Positions 1 through 13,794 of a stretch of DNA of 64,000 bases are shown one piece after another. The notes under the pieces were generated by a model. The model saw nothing but the letters and a program-made list of their open reading frames with translations, made no database searches and was not told the DNA's origin. The stretch lies in NCBI RefSeq assembly GCF_933775445.1, contig NC_065873.1, positions 20,212,001 to 20,276,000 on the forward strand, given 5' to 3'. This DNA comes from Argentina anserina. Lineage: Eukaryota > Streptophyta > Magnoliopsida > Rosales > Rosaceae. The translations under genes were made by a program, and so were the position numbers. Within the stretch, counting starts at the first letter, position 1; the number at the start of each line of letters is the position of its first letter.

Positions 1-3000
1 AAGCCCGTGCTATTCCTAATTAACCCAATACTCATGTTTGGTACTTTTAGTCGCTCCATTTCGCTCTTTTTTTCCAGAACAACTCAACACACTCATCTCC
101 TTGACCGACCAACCATTGACCGGCGATAATTTCATCTATTAGCGATGACACACCCAGGGCAGTCGAGGCATCATCTCATGGTGGTTCCACCACTGGTGGT
201 CACTGATCATCCATGCATGAAGTAAAAAGAAAAATAGTAAACGGTGCCCCGATCAATTCTCCGGCGTCAGGCTACTTCCGGTCAGCGCAACGGTCGTGAG
301 AGATTGAGCTATGGTCGTAGAAGCCATTGTAGCCCCAATTGATCAGATTGTTCATTGTTGAGAGATATTGGAATGCCGAAAGTGTCATGTTAACCAGATA
401 TATCTCTAAAAATTCCGGCGACTTGAGCGGTGTTTTGGGGTGTTTGAGGTATGAAAGTTGATCTGCTGTTCATCCTCTACACGATGGTATACATGAATTT
501 CGGATATGATTGAGTTTTGAAAGAATTGATTTGTGTGGGTTCTTAAGGAGCAACGCGATCAAAGTTGTTATAAAGTCTCATGGTTTTTCATGAGTTTGTG
601 GTAGAATGTGTAAAGGTGGACCCGGGACTATGTAACCCAAATTAGAATAGCACTTGTATGTCCCAAACATGGGATGTGTCTTAATTTTTTGTGTTGAGCA
701 GTCCAATCCCACATAGTCAAAGGTAACAAACGTGCCCTTGGTGCATGTTTGATACCATAAACTGTTTTAGATCACTATATTTCTAATACTTAGCCTGCTG
801 TCACTTGAGTAAGCTTACCTAATGCTAATTTAAACCATGTTTGGTAAGAAGTACCACCTAGGGTGGGACAAACTCCAAAAGAGGTTCATAATTTCTCTAA
901 CCGATAAATTGAATTTCGACCTCATTCACTCTCTTCAAGCCCCGTATACCTTGAATTTGTCAACTTGCTACAAATTGACTATGTCTTATCCCCGAACTGT
1001 GCTTGGTCGGTCAATCCCACTTGCATCATCTTTAATCTCCAATCTATTCATAGAAAGACTCTTATGAAGTTTTCTTTCTGATATCAATTTCATTTTTTTT
1101 CCTAATGTTGGATGAATTAATTGACGAATAAGATGTAAGCACGTATTCCTCATGTTTTGAATTCTGTTGCATATTTGTCATGATCTTCCAATTGAGATCT
1201 TCCAATTTCAAGCTTCATCCTTACCTCACATGCTTCAACCCAGTCGAGTGCCCTAAACCTAGTATCAAGCTTCCAATTACCCTACAAAATTTATTTACCA
1301 AATTTAGAGAGAGAGAGAGAGAGAGAGAGGTGTTAACAAGGGAACACAAAAATGAGTACCCATAGTAACACTAATGTAGGTCACACTACCTAATACTCCT
1401 TATTAAATGGATGGAGATGATTCATATCCGGATATGAATCATCCCAAGGTGAAAAAGCCAGCCTCATTCCACTACATGAGCATCATTACAAAGATGATAA
1501 AGAGGCAAGTATAGGTGTGCTTGCTATAAACAGGTATGTGTTCACTGATCTTTAGTATTTGAAGACACGTATTCGGGCCTTGAGAGAAGACTTTGGATAA
1601 ACATGGACTTACAAGCTGTGGTTGCAGAGTATCCAACTTAACCATCAAACTTGAAATTTCAAGAAAGAGACAATTCCATAAAATGATTCCGAGAGCTTTC
1701 CAGATTTCCTCAAACATGTTTTTTTTATTGATATGTTCCGAATCACATACAATATTGATGCAGGAAGCGTACTAGGTAGAAACAAGATTTAGATAAATAT
1801 TAAAAATTTAATGGAAAAATATTAGAGTCTACTAGTAACAAGTTAGAATAAACTAACAACTACGGACACACCCGTAAGAAACAAGAAAAACTTATCTTAA
1901 TACATGAGTTTACTAATAACTTGAATTTATCTCCCTCAAATTACAATCTATAATGTGTCTTATAGGCATTGAAATAAACATATTGTATTAGAAATAGGAA
2001 ATAATACCTTATATGCTAAGATTAGAAAATCTATATTCTAAAGGAAACTTAAAATCCTAATTAAAACATAAATCCCGAATCTGTTCCAATTTGATTCACG
2101 TACAAAATTTGACTTTTGCCCGAGTATCTCGATATATTAAAAATAGTATTTTGTGATTAATTACATCATTAAAAAGCCTATTTGAATATCAATTTCCAAT
2201 ATTCAAATAATTTTTTTTAATGTGATGAAACTTCTTTCTTTTCAAAATTCTTTATCAAGATTGTCCGAAATCTCGTCCTACATCATATATTTTAGATGTG
2301 ATATGTTTATTGATTGTTGTTTCTAGTTGGGATTAGAGTTGATGTTTTTTTTTCATTTTCCTTTTTATACTATTCCCATTAAATAACTCTGGTGATAAAC
2401 AAAAGACTTATGTCAACTCAAGTGCTTATGATGTTACGGAGATTAGGTCTATAACATCAGAAGCACTTGGTAGGATGAAGCTTCTTCCAAAGTCAAGAAG
2501 GATATTGAAGGTTAGGAAATGTAACCTACCTTCATAACATTCTAGACTACGACATATAACCAGTGGCGGAACTATGTTATATCCTGACGAGGTTCAGACC
2601 CCTCTTGGCTTTTCTACAGTCGCACATTAATATCTATTCTATTTAATGAACCAAGTGATATATATGTATTTCATACAGCTTGAGCCCCCCATACCAATTA
2701 CACTAGCTCTAAACCCAACCCCATGTCTCAGAATCATGTGAATACTATATATTTTGATGAGATCAAGTGATTTACAAGATGCTTTATATTATTTATAAAT
2801 CGGTCAGTGTAGCTCATTGTATATGTGAGCTCAAAAATGTTGATGTTTATTTTATAGATTAAAAAGTATGTCACTCATAGAAAGAAACCGAACGAGTTCT
2901 GATTAATTAGTCGATCGTTATGTTATTATTATGAACTCTTAAATTTATGATAATAGTAACTCGATCAGTTGTATGATTGAGAATCGATATTTTGTATCAT

Positions 3001-3011
3001 ATATATTCGAA
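1..3011. other. intergenic, no gene recognised
   Basis: I see no supportable gene here. Open frames are short and carry no family motif. A GA microsatellite lies at about 1305-1330. The stretch after 1780 is AT-rich. Confidence 0.6.
1305..1330 (+). repeat. GA microsatellite
   Basis: About 12 GA units in an otherwise AT-rich stretch. Confidence 0.85.
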
Positions 3012-3605
3012 CTTCTCCATGTCTCATTCCACGTAATCATCAGGTAGAACCACTCACTCATCTTCATCTTCATATTCATGAATAAAAGTGTAATATGGGT
3101 CCCCAACTACTCATCCTTATTAAGAATGATGTCCCGAACAGCTTCAAAAAAGTCTTGAACCTTGAAGTTGTTTTTGTCTAGCTGTGCCAAAAAATGATCT
3201 ATCTAGTCGTAGTTAGCAGCATGATATATATTGAACATGTGTGGGAGATTTGAATCGTTGTGGCCAATATCCTCATCCTCCTCCTGTAGCACGAACTCAA
3301 TCACCCCATCTACAAGCTCATCAAAATCTTCTCAGTCCCATTCCACACAATCATCAGGTAGAATCACCCACTCATCTTCAATTCCATGTATAAATGTGTA
3401 ATCTGAGTCCTCAATTGCTCATCCCTATCAAGAATGATGTCCCAAATAGCTTCAACAAAGTCTTGAACGTTGTTGAAGTTGTTTTTGTGTAGCTGTGCCA
3501 GAAAATGGATCCCTCCATTGTTTATCATCACCCATTATAGGTAACACATACACATGAAATCAGCATGGGAGATTAGGATCATCATGCTCATCAACATCCA
3601 CTCCA
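3012..3605. repeat. degenerate tandem duplication, unit about 316 bp
   Basis: Two diverged copies lie head to tail: about 3012-3285 and 3328-3605. Both carry the same landmarks in order: a CATCAGGTAGAA block, a block reading GAATGATGTCCC, a GAAGTTGTTTTTGT block and AGCTGTGCC. Read on the minus strand, parts resemble diverged coding sequence (acidic, with Phe/Leu-rich stretches), but stops and indels break it. No family recognised. It may be a decayed gene or transposase tail. A solo LTR sits just downstream. Confidence 0.55.
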
Positions 3606-3645
3606 AAGTCAGTCACATCCTCAACAATTTAAGCTATATGAGCAT

Positions 3646-4144
3646 TGTTGGCATAGGCTTATTATCCCCTGCCATAATTAGCACCTCTAAAGACCTATTT
3701 GAGAGTCTTAATGACACTGAATAACCACACGGCTGGCAAGACAACAATCCCAACTGCGGAACAAGACCTCACACATCCGGAAGTGACTCCGGACATGCCC
3801 TCATGCGTAGCCTGAAGTAGGCATCAGAGAACATCGCAAAGGGACCTAGTCCCACATCGAGAAGTAAATGCTCTACCTGCCCCCACTCGGTTATATAACA
3901 TTTAACCTCTATCCTCATTTATTGAGCAATAATACTTGCATATCATCATTTTGTCAAGTTAAATACAATATATGACTTAAGTATCGGAGAGTTGAAGACC
4001 GTCAAGGCGCAATCTCTCTTCTAACGTTGTGTTGTATCTTGTGTGACAAAAAAGAGGACATCCGGGGTATTGATTGCACATCCAGAAGCATACTTATAAG
4101 ATAACCAAGCAGTGTAGCCGATTTGGCAAATTACCACGTTAACA
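3646..4144 (+). mobile_element. solo LTR (499 bp) with 5-bp TSD AGCAT
   Basis: The segment starts TGTTGGC and ends GTTAACA, so its termini form the usual TGTT/AACA inverted pair. It is flanked by AGCAT at 3641-3645 and again at 4145-4149. A TATA-like TTATATAAC lies near 3892, followed by AATAAT-type signals, giving plus orientation. No internal domain is present, as expected for LTR-LTR recombination. Superfamily not assigned. Confidence 0.7.
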
Positions 4145-4562
4145 AGCATGTAGTATATCTTCGGCTACATCCACATTCATATCACCAATAGCCTCCGCAT
4201 CCAAATCATCTGCACACTCATCCTTAACCATCCTTCAATATTCAACCACAATTTACACATTTAGCAAACCCGTGTAAATGCAATACAAAAGCTAGTCACA
4301 TGCATTTTATAAGTTGATTCCTCTTGTCGATTTTGTTCCATTCTGATCACTCAACAATCCTATTCAGTATACACACTTTTTGCCCGCGTTTGGATGCTTT
4401 AGAACCTTTCTCGGTTTGAAAGAAACTCGATCTCTCTATTCTCTCTATTCTCTCCTCTAGTAACTAGAGTTAAGTGACTTTTACAACCCTTAGATTTGTA
4501 AACAAGTAAATACCATAACATTCAAAACTCTCCTAAAGGCTAAAGCTAGTGAATCCAAGTTA

Positions 4563-4944
4563 GAGCAAATGCACCCATGTTGAATGGGTTGGACTAATTC
4601 TGAGTCGTCGGGATTAATACAATGTTTAACTAAATTGATCTTTGATCCTCTTTTAGATAATACAACAACGGGGTTAATCATTAACTAATTACTATTCACA
4701 TAGAAACGAAATATTTCTTTATTAATAATCCAAAGCATATATGGTGGTTTTATTGCAACTGTGTGCTCTTTGTCTCTCATCCTAGACTAATCTTTGGGCT
4801 AAGGATTAATCCACATATTAACCCGGTTAGGTGAGTCCCACATGGGACCCATGCCTAACCAAGGCCAATAAACAACAGCTGCATTCAACTTTCACACCGC
4901 ACCTCAGTCCAACCCATGTAATTAGACCATTGTTGCATTTGCTC
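4563..4944. mobile_element. Tourist-like MITE (PIF/Harbinger type), TSD TTA
   Basis: A 382-bp element has inverted termini GAGCAAATGCA (left) and TGCATTTGCTC (right), with subterminal GGGTTGGAC / GTCCAACCC pairing. TTA flanks both sides (4560-4562 and 4945-4947), the 3-bp TSD of PIF/Harbinger elements. It has no coding capacity. It ends about 165 bp before the TRM82 start codon and so lies in that gene's probable promoter. Confidence 0.75.
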
Positions 4945-5107
4945 TTACAATAGGGATCCTTCTGAGTTCTAGTTTGGGCCGGATCCATATGGGCCTCCGA
5001 TGAAAATAGGTGGTCCAAATTAAAACCCAACATTAAAACCCTTTTCGGCTATGGCAAAACCCTGAACAGGTCGAGCGTTGAAGAGTAGAGAACCAAGCTT
5101 TGCAACA

Positions 5108-8100
5108 ATGGAGGACACTTACGAAGAGACCAACAAGGACACGGAGGTCGCTCCTGCCCTCATCGCAGTCCACCCGACCCAGAAATCGGTTGCGCTCGCT
5201 ATCGGGTCGGACCTTCGCGTCTTCGACCTCCTGTGAGTCTTTTCATATCTCACTGCTTTTTGGTTGTTCATTGTTTGATTCAGATTTTTTACTAAACAAA
5301 CCACGCAACTAGTTAGCTGAAGCTAGAGAACCCAGTGGAACTATGAAAACCCAGTAGAGGAAACCGAAGCTTATACACAATGTGAACTTAAGTTCGAAGT
5401 TTTGCTTACTGTAGATCAATAGATGTATGAGCTTTTGGTCAGATTTCTTACTTGAGTTGATTACACCTAGTTCTCTTGACTTTGAAGATTACAAGAAACC
5501 TCAGGTTCTTGAATGTTAGCTTTCTACTTTTCTAGGCTCCTTGGAGACAACAGTATAGAACCAGCAATTCGGCTCCCAAAATTACACCTTATCTAGCATT
5601 TGCAAAACGCCCTTTACACCAATTTCCATTTGGGTCTTTGATATACGGCACCAGATAATGCCCCATTAGGGTCCTTATAAGCTGTGTTCAATTTATAACT
5701 CCCGGCAGGAAGTATGAGGAAATGATAAAATCCGGCTTAGTATTTGTTAATAATTTGCTTTGGGAAGATCCATTTAAGACTTTTGTAATCACTCTCTGTG
5801 AATAGAAATAGAACTAATTGGCTCCGTGGATATACATTTCGGTAAAAATTGGCTGATGTCTGTGTTATTGAAACTATATTGATGATAGATCAGTTTGATC
5901 AAAATAATTACTCTACCTTGTGGTTCTTTGACAGTAAGGATTCTGCGGTTTCTTTGGTGGATGATTCTAGTGAGTCTCTTCATAAGGATTCCATAAGAGC
6001 CATTCGGTACGGAGCAAGTGGGAAGCTGTTCGTGTCTGCTGGTGATGATAAACTTGTCAAGATATGGTCAGCTGAATCATGGCGCTGCATTAGTACTGTG
6101 TAAGTTGATAGTTGTCCTGTTTTAAGGGGGTTTTGTCAATTTCTTATGGACATGCATATAATGTACTTGTGAAAGAGGCCCTTGGTCTAGTACAATATGT
6201 GGTTTTAATTACATCTTTAAATTAGTGTGATGTAACATAAATTTGGAAAAATTTGGAGCATCTAATCTCATCTGCAAAGTGAAAAAAGAATCATATATTG
6301 GTTTATAACAGTTTTATGAATATAATCTTGTAGAACCATGAGATGGGATGCTCCTTCTTTCTGTATCTGCAATGTCATGACTTCTCTGATACTGTCAGTG
6401 TACCTGTGTGCTAAAAGTGTTTCTTATAATACTTCCTGTCTTTTATTGTAGCTGCTCAGAGAAAAGAGTGACTGCAGTTGCTATAAGCAACGATGGTTCC
6501 TTTGTTTGTTTTGCTGACAAATTTGGGGTTGTTTGGGTTGTGGATGTGGAGGGTTTTGATGGAAACCAAGTGTCTGCTAACAAAAAGGCAGCGCCTATGC
6601 TTTCTCACTATTGTAGCATCATAACAAGCCTGGTGAGTCATTTGCAATCATAAAGCTTTAGTGTGAGTTTTATGTACTCTTATTTAAATGACTATTATTT
6701 TCTACTGTTGCTTATATATACTAGTGAATTTTATTATCTCATAGTAAAACAAATTTTCACTGTGCATTCTGATATTCATGAGAGAGATGCTGATTGCATA
6801 TTTGTATTTCTTTTTTATTAGGAGTTTTCTCCTGATGGGCGATTTTTTATCAGTGCTGATCGGGATTTCAAGATTCGTGTAAGCCAAGATTGGATCTAAT
6901 GACTACCAAATCCATTAAGATCATAGTCTTTTGTCTTGCACGTGATTCAGAGTTTCCTCTTTTGACAGGTGAATGTGTTTCCCAAGAAGCCTTTAGATGG
7001 AGCCCATGAGATACAAAGTTTTGCTCTTGGTCATACAGAGTAAGATACATTATATGTGTTTCCTTTTTTAACATTGGAGAAATATATAGATAAGGATATT
7101 ATTTCTTTTTTCACTTTCTCGTTTCAAACCACAGTATGTGCTATCTCAGTAATGCTTCATATCTTAAATCTGAGTGTGTTTAGATATGTAGTTAGTGAAA
7201 TCATTATACCTTGAACCTGAATGTGTTTACATATTTTACAACCTCAGCAATGCATTTGAAACTTAATGAACCGAGTTTACTGTATATTATTTGAAGTAGT
7301 GCAGCACCAGATATGAAACACATGAGTTAAGATATCTGTTGGAATTCTTTTTCTTATACTGAATGTTTGATGGTGTAAAATATCGGTTGTGAGCTATATG
7401 ATTAAAAAAATGCGGCTTATTTCTCTTTTGTGCATCTATTGGCAGATTTGTTTCCTGCCTTGCCTTTGTTTGCACTCAGGAGTTCCCTCAAGGTTTTCTT
7501 GTGTCCGGGAGTGGTGATTCAACTGTAAGTACTCATAAGACCTCATGTCATTTGAATTGCTTCTGGAAGATGCAGCCTGTGTACGTGGATCAGTTAACCC
7601 ATGTTTACTTTGCAGGTTCGCCTATGGGAAATTTCATCAGGATCTCTTTTAGATACTTGTGATATTAGAGAAAAGGTATTTCAGTTATTTTAACTGCTGA
7701 GTTTCCTGAGCTTCTCATTGACCTCTCTATTCTTTTTGGAGGATTTTGAGTATGTAAAACGGATGGCCTAAGTTAGTACCATGCTCTGTGAACCGATAGT
7801 TAATTGGGTAATTGGAAGTTTGGAACCCAAGTACATGTTTTACTAAGCTTTTCCTGGTGGCATTTCGCTTACCTGATTTCATTACCGTCTTTCTGAAGGC
7901 AGGACTATTAGAGTTCAAAGGAATAGAAGAGGAGTGGTCTGCTGCTGTTACTGATATATCCACCATCCCAGATAGTACACTTGTTGCCGTGGCTGTACAA
8001 AGGTACGTTCCTAACAATGAGATTGTATTACTGTCTTGTCTCCTGAAACAAATATCTTTAATGTTTCACTTTCTATCGTAGTACTCATTAAGATATTATA

Positions 8101-8825
8101 TTGTAGTTTGCAAGGGATTTTATTGTTGAGATGTGACCTTTCTGCTCAAACACTTAATGTTGCCAAGGTAAGGACCTCAATTAGTCAAGTAATATTCATA
8201 AGAATGCAACCTTGTCAAAAGAACAAATAGCCTCGTATTACCCATCAAACACCTTGAAATGAATTCATGTAACGAAGATTTCTGGCAACACTTCTCTTGC
8301 ATGACCTTAATCTTTTTACCATCCATCATTCCTGTACAGCTTCTTACCCATATCTTGAAGCTTGATCAAAATTACCCATGAACATTGCGGAATTTGGTGC
8401 ATTTAACTTAAAAAGAGGCACATGTTTTCCGGCAGGTGGTAACTATCAAGGGTGATACTTTTATTCCTACAAGCCTGTCAACTAGTGTATCCTCGGGACT
8501 ATTGTGGATGGTAATAGGTGCCTCTCACTTGGGTGATGGTGAAAGCCCCTCTTTGGCCCGTGTCAGGGTCATCTCTGACTTTAAGGAAACCGGTCCTGAT
8601 GTTCAGCAAGGGCCAACTCTTTTGGAAGATAATGAGACCCCGGGGGGCGAGAAATTGCTCAAAAAATTGCAGGGAAGAGTGTCCATAGATGAAAAGGTTT
8701 TTGCGACAACAGCTGAGGCTTTGAAAACATCCATGAGCAAGTTACTGATAAAGAAGCAATACTACTCTACAGAAAAGCGAGAATTTAGAAAGAGAGGTAG
8801 AAATGATAAGAAACTCAAACAGTGA
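5108..8825 (+). CDS. TRM82: tRNA (guanine-N7-)-methyltransferase non-catalytic subunit, WD40 (TRM82/WDR4-like)
   Basis: This is the WD40 partner of the Trm8/METTL1 methyltransferase that makes m7G46 in tRNA variable loops; it has no catalytic residues and stabilises the enzyme. Ten exons join in frame at GT-AG sites: 5108-5232, 5935-6099, 6452-6632, 6822-6878, 6969-7039, 7446-7524, 7616-7675, 7899-8002, 8107-8167 and 8436-8825, giving 430 aa, normal for plant homologues. WD-type blades are visible (SAGDDKLVKIWSAE, SPDGRFFISADRDFKIRV, VSGSGDSTVRLWEI). The C-terminus is Lys/Arg-rich. The start is the first ATG giving an HPTQKSVALAIGSDLRVFDLL blade. A four-codon uORF lies at 5051-5065 if transcription begins upstream of it. 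The family call rests on recognition of the blade sequence and gene structure. Confidence 0.88.
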
Positions 8826-11800
8826 CGGGATTCTTTTTTCTTTTTTTTTTGGTCAATAACAGTGAAGGGATTCCATCAATGGCAAAAGGACTGCCCGGAA
8901 CTCTTTGTACTCTTTCAACTCTTTCAGACCAAAAGAACTCTTTGTACTCTTTGTTCCTGTAACCATAGTGATTTGTCATTTTTACTTCTTTTTCCCCTCA
9001 CTGTAACAAAATGGTTGTATCAGTTCAAGATATTAGAACAGCTGTGCTTTTGGAGGTTGCTAAGAATTTGACTAAACCCTAATCGCAGCTATGTTGTATT
9101 TGATATATTGCTTTATCAGTACATTCCATGTTACATTTTTGGCTTATAATTGTGACCAGCATAATTTTGTTGAAGCCAAACAGTTGTTCGATAGTAGTAC
9201 ACTTGTTACAAATCACGATCATCAGTACAATTCAATGTAAGACGGGAGTTGGGATTATGTCCTAGTGATAGAACACCGATTCTACCTGACCTTGCCTGAA
9301 GTTATTCAAGATGTTGATGTTAATTACATTGTTTTCATCTACCACAAGCCATTAAGTTTCCTTCAACATGTATGCTTTTAGTAATGTTACAATCAAATTA
9401 CAACCCAGAATGGGATTAGTCGACTCGAAATTTCAGCTCAACCATAGTCTAGAAGTGAATGCCTTGAAAAGGAAGGTGTACTGGGATTAAGGTTATCTCT
9501 GAAATCTTAATTGAATCACTAAACAGACATAAAGATCCGTTAGGGGATTGACTACCTCTGTGTTCTATCCACCGTGTTGTTTTAAGCATTCTTATCGGAC
9601 CCCTAAGCATCAAATCCATCATCTAACTGCTTGGTTGTACATTGTCGAAGAAAGATGATTAACCCAATGGAAGTTGATTATCAGAATGGATTACGCCACT
9701 AAAACAAGTTTGGACCCCATTCTTCTAATTCATCATTGCCCTCTTTCTTTAATCTCCACCATCATGGCAATGGAGAATTATTGAAGTATGGTAAACTAGT
9801 GCAAGTGACTAAAAGGGATCAACTAATCATGTCATTTTCTCTTTTGTTGTTATCGCAAATCATATCAATAGAGAGTAGGCAAGATTAGAAAACAAAGTTC
9901 CACCATGCATTGGCGAACGTATTATAAATTTATAAGTAGGCTAGGCTAACTTTTTACAAACTTAATACACACGTCAGAAAGTTGTCATGTTAAGAAATTT
10001 CGGGAAGGAAAATCGAGAATTCTATAATGTACTCAATATAGGCTCTAAAGATTTCAAGTTCAAACATTGTGTTTTTATCAAGTCAATCATAAACGAGTAA
10101 ATTAACAATATATATCGCCTCTTACAACATTAGTCCTAATTCGATTTCCTTTGAACATAGTAATGATAATGGGAATGTCTAAATCATATGGTGGATGAAC
10201 TATGATCATGTCTAATTGTCTATCATATGAACAAAATTTTCAATGTCTGAAGAATGAGGTAAAAGCCAAGAGGAATCAAGCTAGTAGTAGTGCCACAGTC
10301 AATAGACCAATTATTCATCGAAAAATCGAAGGAAAAAAAAATGAATAAAGTTGAACTGACAGCATCATCATCTTGTTTGCTTGAAATCATTTAATTGGCA
10401 CTTGGCATTATGAAAAGGACTGTCACCTTGTTTGGTAGTGAAACAGTGGGGTGATTTTATCATTTAACCCCATTGAACGCGACTTGAGAAGTAGTTCGTT
10501 ATCTACTCCCTGATTGGATAGCTGCAGCGCGTGAGGTGCACGTAACGCGGTACTGATGTTGAGCATCTATCCGGTTGAGAGCAACGGAAGAAATAATGCA
10601 TGGATTTTTCATTTTTGTCAACGAAAATTTGGGTTTGAGTGTGAAAAATGAACAGAGTTTGTATTTGTACTCAGTAAATATCTAACTATACCCGGTCCTA
10701 ACTACTCTACACATATCTTTTCCACTTCTGCCCTTGGAACACAGAAAGTGCAGAAAGATCCCCCAGCAACAGGTTATGATTTTTGAAACTGAAATTTATA
10801 CAATAATTACAATCCAAACCAGATTCTCATCTCTCCATTACATGATGTATATATCTTTTTCGATTCTTTGTATTATATCAAACGAAAACATTTTAAGAAG
10901 ACACATATTCTTGCTCATTTCATATATATTTTCATTATGTTGAAATTGGAGATACAGATTTATAATTAGTTTATGATCTTATTTGAATCGATAAGTATCT
11001 CACCAATTAAAAGAAAAATCAAATGGATCAGTTTTGGAATTGCAACTCAATTAAGATTGTTCATATCCAGTAAGCTAATAAAAAGAATTGATAGTTGTGC
11101 CAACATTCAAGCTACTATTCTGATGAAAACTAAATGATTAATAGAGAGATTGAGAATGCAACTATTCTAATGGCGTAGTGACAACAGATATTGCTCCCAA
11201 TCGGCCATCGGCAAACAAAGTCGGAGGATGAATGATCGATGGTTTCATTCTCTGTTTCCTCATTTTGAAATACCCTTGAAAATATTAAATTATTGGGTAT
11301 AGTTAGAATTTTACTGGTTACATTTAGCAACACTCAAAATTAATTATATCTTTGTTTTGCTTTGTTTTGTTTTGGTTTGGTTTTTTAAAAACGATAATGA
11401 AATTATAAGAAAGTAAGTCCTAATTTATGAGTTCAATTTAATCTCCTTAGTTTTAGTCTTCGGCTTATGAAATACGTTTTGATCATTTAATTCTCATCAC
11501 AAACAACCTCCTTAGCACCAAACATTCTTAAATAAATAAGATATCTACTCATCTTTTAATCTTTTATCATTCATTTAAAGATGGAACAAAGTTAAATATT
11601 GTACTTGATTAATCATATATCGTTGATTAACTAGCACAATATATTCAACACACGGTGTGTATCTTCGACTCTTCGTACTTAGTGTGAGTGATTAAGATTA
11701 TATGATAACATATATATACACGGTGGTCTCTACGTATAAGTTAGATTGAAAGGTTAAGATTTCACCATATATATACACGGCCGTGTATACAAGAATTTCC

Positions 11801-13600
11801 GATCAACTAGGCACACAGTGCTCAAACGCTATGCTCTTTGTTTTCCTAAATACCTTTTTATTTCCACGTAAACAAGTAATAACACACTAACCAAGCCATA
11901 ATATATGTTATACAACTGATACAAGACAAGACATGGCGCAAAGTAGTATTAAGATTGCCATAAAAATGTGCTAGAAAAAGAAGGTAGGCACAACTTGATG
12001 GGGATAAAGAGCCTTTGCTTTTGGGGCAATGATCCAAGCAAGCATCACCTAATCATTTTGCTTCCCAGTTATTATTTCTCATTTGCTACAACACGCGCGT
12101 GCTAGTGTGAGTCGCCATCATATTAACCAACAATAAGTACGAACTGTCGATTTTAGAGGGTGGGCTCGGACTTGACCCCCCAACCCCGTAAAAAGTACTG
12201 GGCCTGAGAGCAGTTGGGTCGGGGGTTCTCCACAGAGCGAAAGCGACTGGTGGCCCACGGCCTGCACCGGTTAAAGATGATATAAATGTGGGTCCAACAT
12301 TAACGGCAACGGAGTTCAGGGAAGTGGGAGCACAGATGTGAGGGCCGTTACCGTTAAAGGAACTTCGCCCTTACTTTTCTGTGGGTTCCTGTGCAAGTAC
12401 GTCTCGTTTTCTGGACCCGAATCCGATCCGATCAGATCGAGCTCGAGCTCTGAAACTACCGCGGCTTCTTACTGAAGTCTTAACTAATAGTATCAAACAG
12501 AAAATACATTAGTATTAGTATTGCTGCCAGAGTTTTCGGTGCGCAGTTTGTGGAACTGTAAATAAATACATGATAGAGTATGAATTGTTAAAACTAAATG
12601 ATTTTACTATAAATTCACAGTGGTTAAAGCATTACGATGTGCTTTCAAGAATTTAATTTATGGACTTGTGACTACAGATGACCCTAATTAGAAATATGGG
12701 AGACTTGATTTACCTTTGTATTGACCAACTTGTAAATCGAGGTTGCAAGGACAGGCAATGGGGGGCAGGTGGCTTCTATAAAACTTGTTTTTTTTTTTGG
12801 GAAACTCCCTGTACTTGGGGACCAAAAAGCTCAAATCACGAAACTGCTAAAATATCTAGTACTCAAAGTTGCATGAAGGGTTAAGCAAAATTAGGCAAAG
12901 ATTATCAACCAAAACCTAGCTAGATTTGCTATCAGTAGCTATCACAAGCTTTGTGCCCTTGTCTATATAAGCTAGACATGTACAGACGTACATCTCAACC
13001 CTAATGACTTCATAATAGCCTTCATGAAGTTGGTAATCGTTGGTGAAATTTAAACAACATATCACCAAAATATAAACTTACGTTATGAGAAGATCATGAA
13101 GAACAACTCTTAAAAAATTTATAACAGTACAAAATGCCCGATGCATATTCTATATTGACACTAACACATTGCCACAAACTCATATCCCGAAACTTTTCAG
13201 CGTCCGATTCTCGAATCGAATAGTTAAATACTCCAAAATGCAGCAAATGGTCTCGTTAAACCAACCGGAATTGATTAACTTAGGCAGTAGTAGACCAGCA
13301 CCAATAATTTCCAAGTACAATAAACGAGTCAATAAATAAACGAAATGAGAAACGTAGGATGAGCTCATTATATTCCTACGAGTGCGTGCGTTTATTTCTC
13401 TTCTGCAAATTCATAACCACCGGCCACAGTAGTGATCATCCAGTGAAAGAGACTCGGAGTTTCACGCAAGTCCAAGCATGCCCCGACAAAACTGAGCTTC
13501 CCTCTCACTCATAGAAAGACAAAGTTTAATCTTGATTTAGATATATAGAGAGAAAATCTGAATAAAGAAGCCTTTCGATTAATCAATTCTGAGGGTTATG
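8826..13600. other. intergenic; TRM82 3' flank and distal FLZ upstream DNA
   Basis: The TRM82 3'UTR probably runs a few hundred bases past 8825. Beyond that I see no gene: open frames are short and unconserved. A GC-rich patch at about 12150-12450 lies roughly 2 kb upstream of the FLZ coding start and may be regulatory, but no element is diagnosable. Confidence 0.5.
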
Positions 13601-13794
13601 AAGCTTTGTAGTGGAAAACCACCCGGGTTCTCATGCACAAGCACACGCCTCTTGTTTTTCCTTCTCCATTTCTCACTCTTTCTCTCTCTTTAAAACAGGG
13701 GGCCTAGTCTTTCCCATCTTTCACTTTCTCAGCTTGCCAAGTTGCAAATTCTTGGCCTGATTGAAACTCTCTCAGATAAAGAGGAAATGACAGG

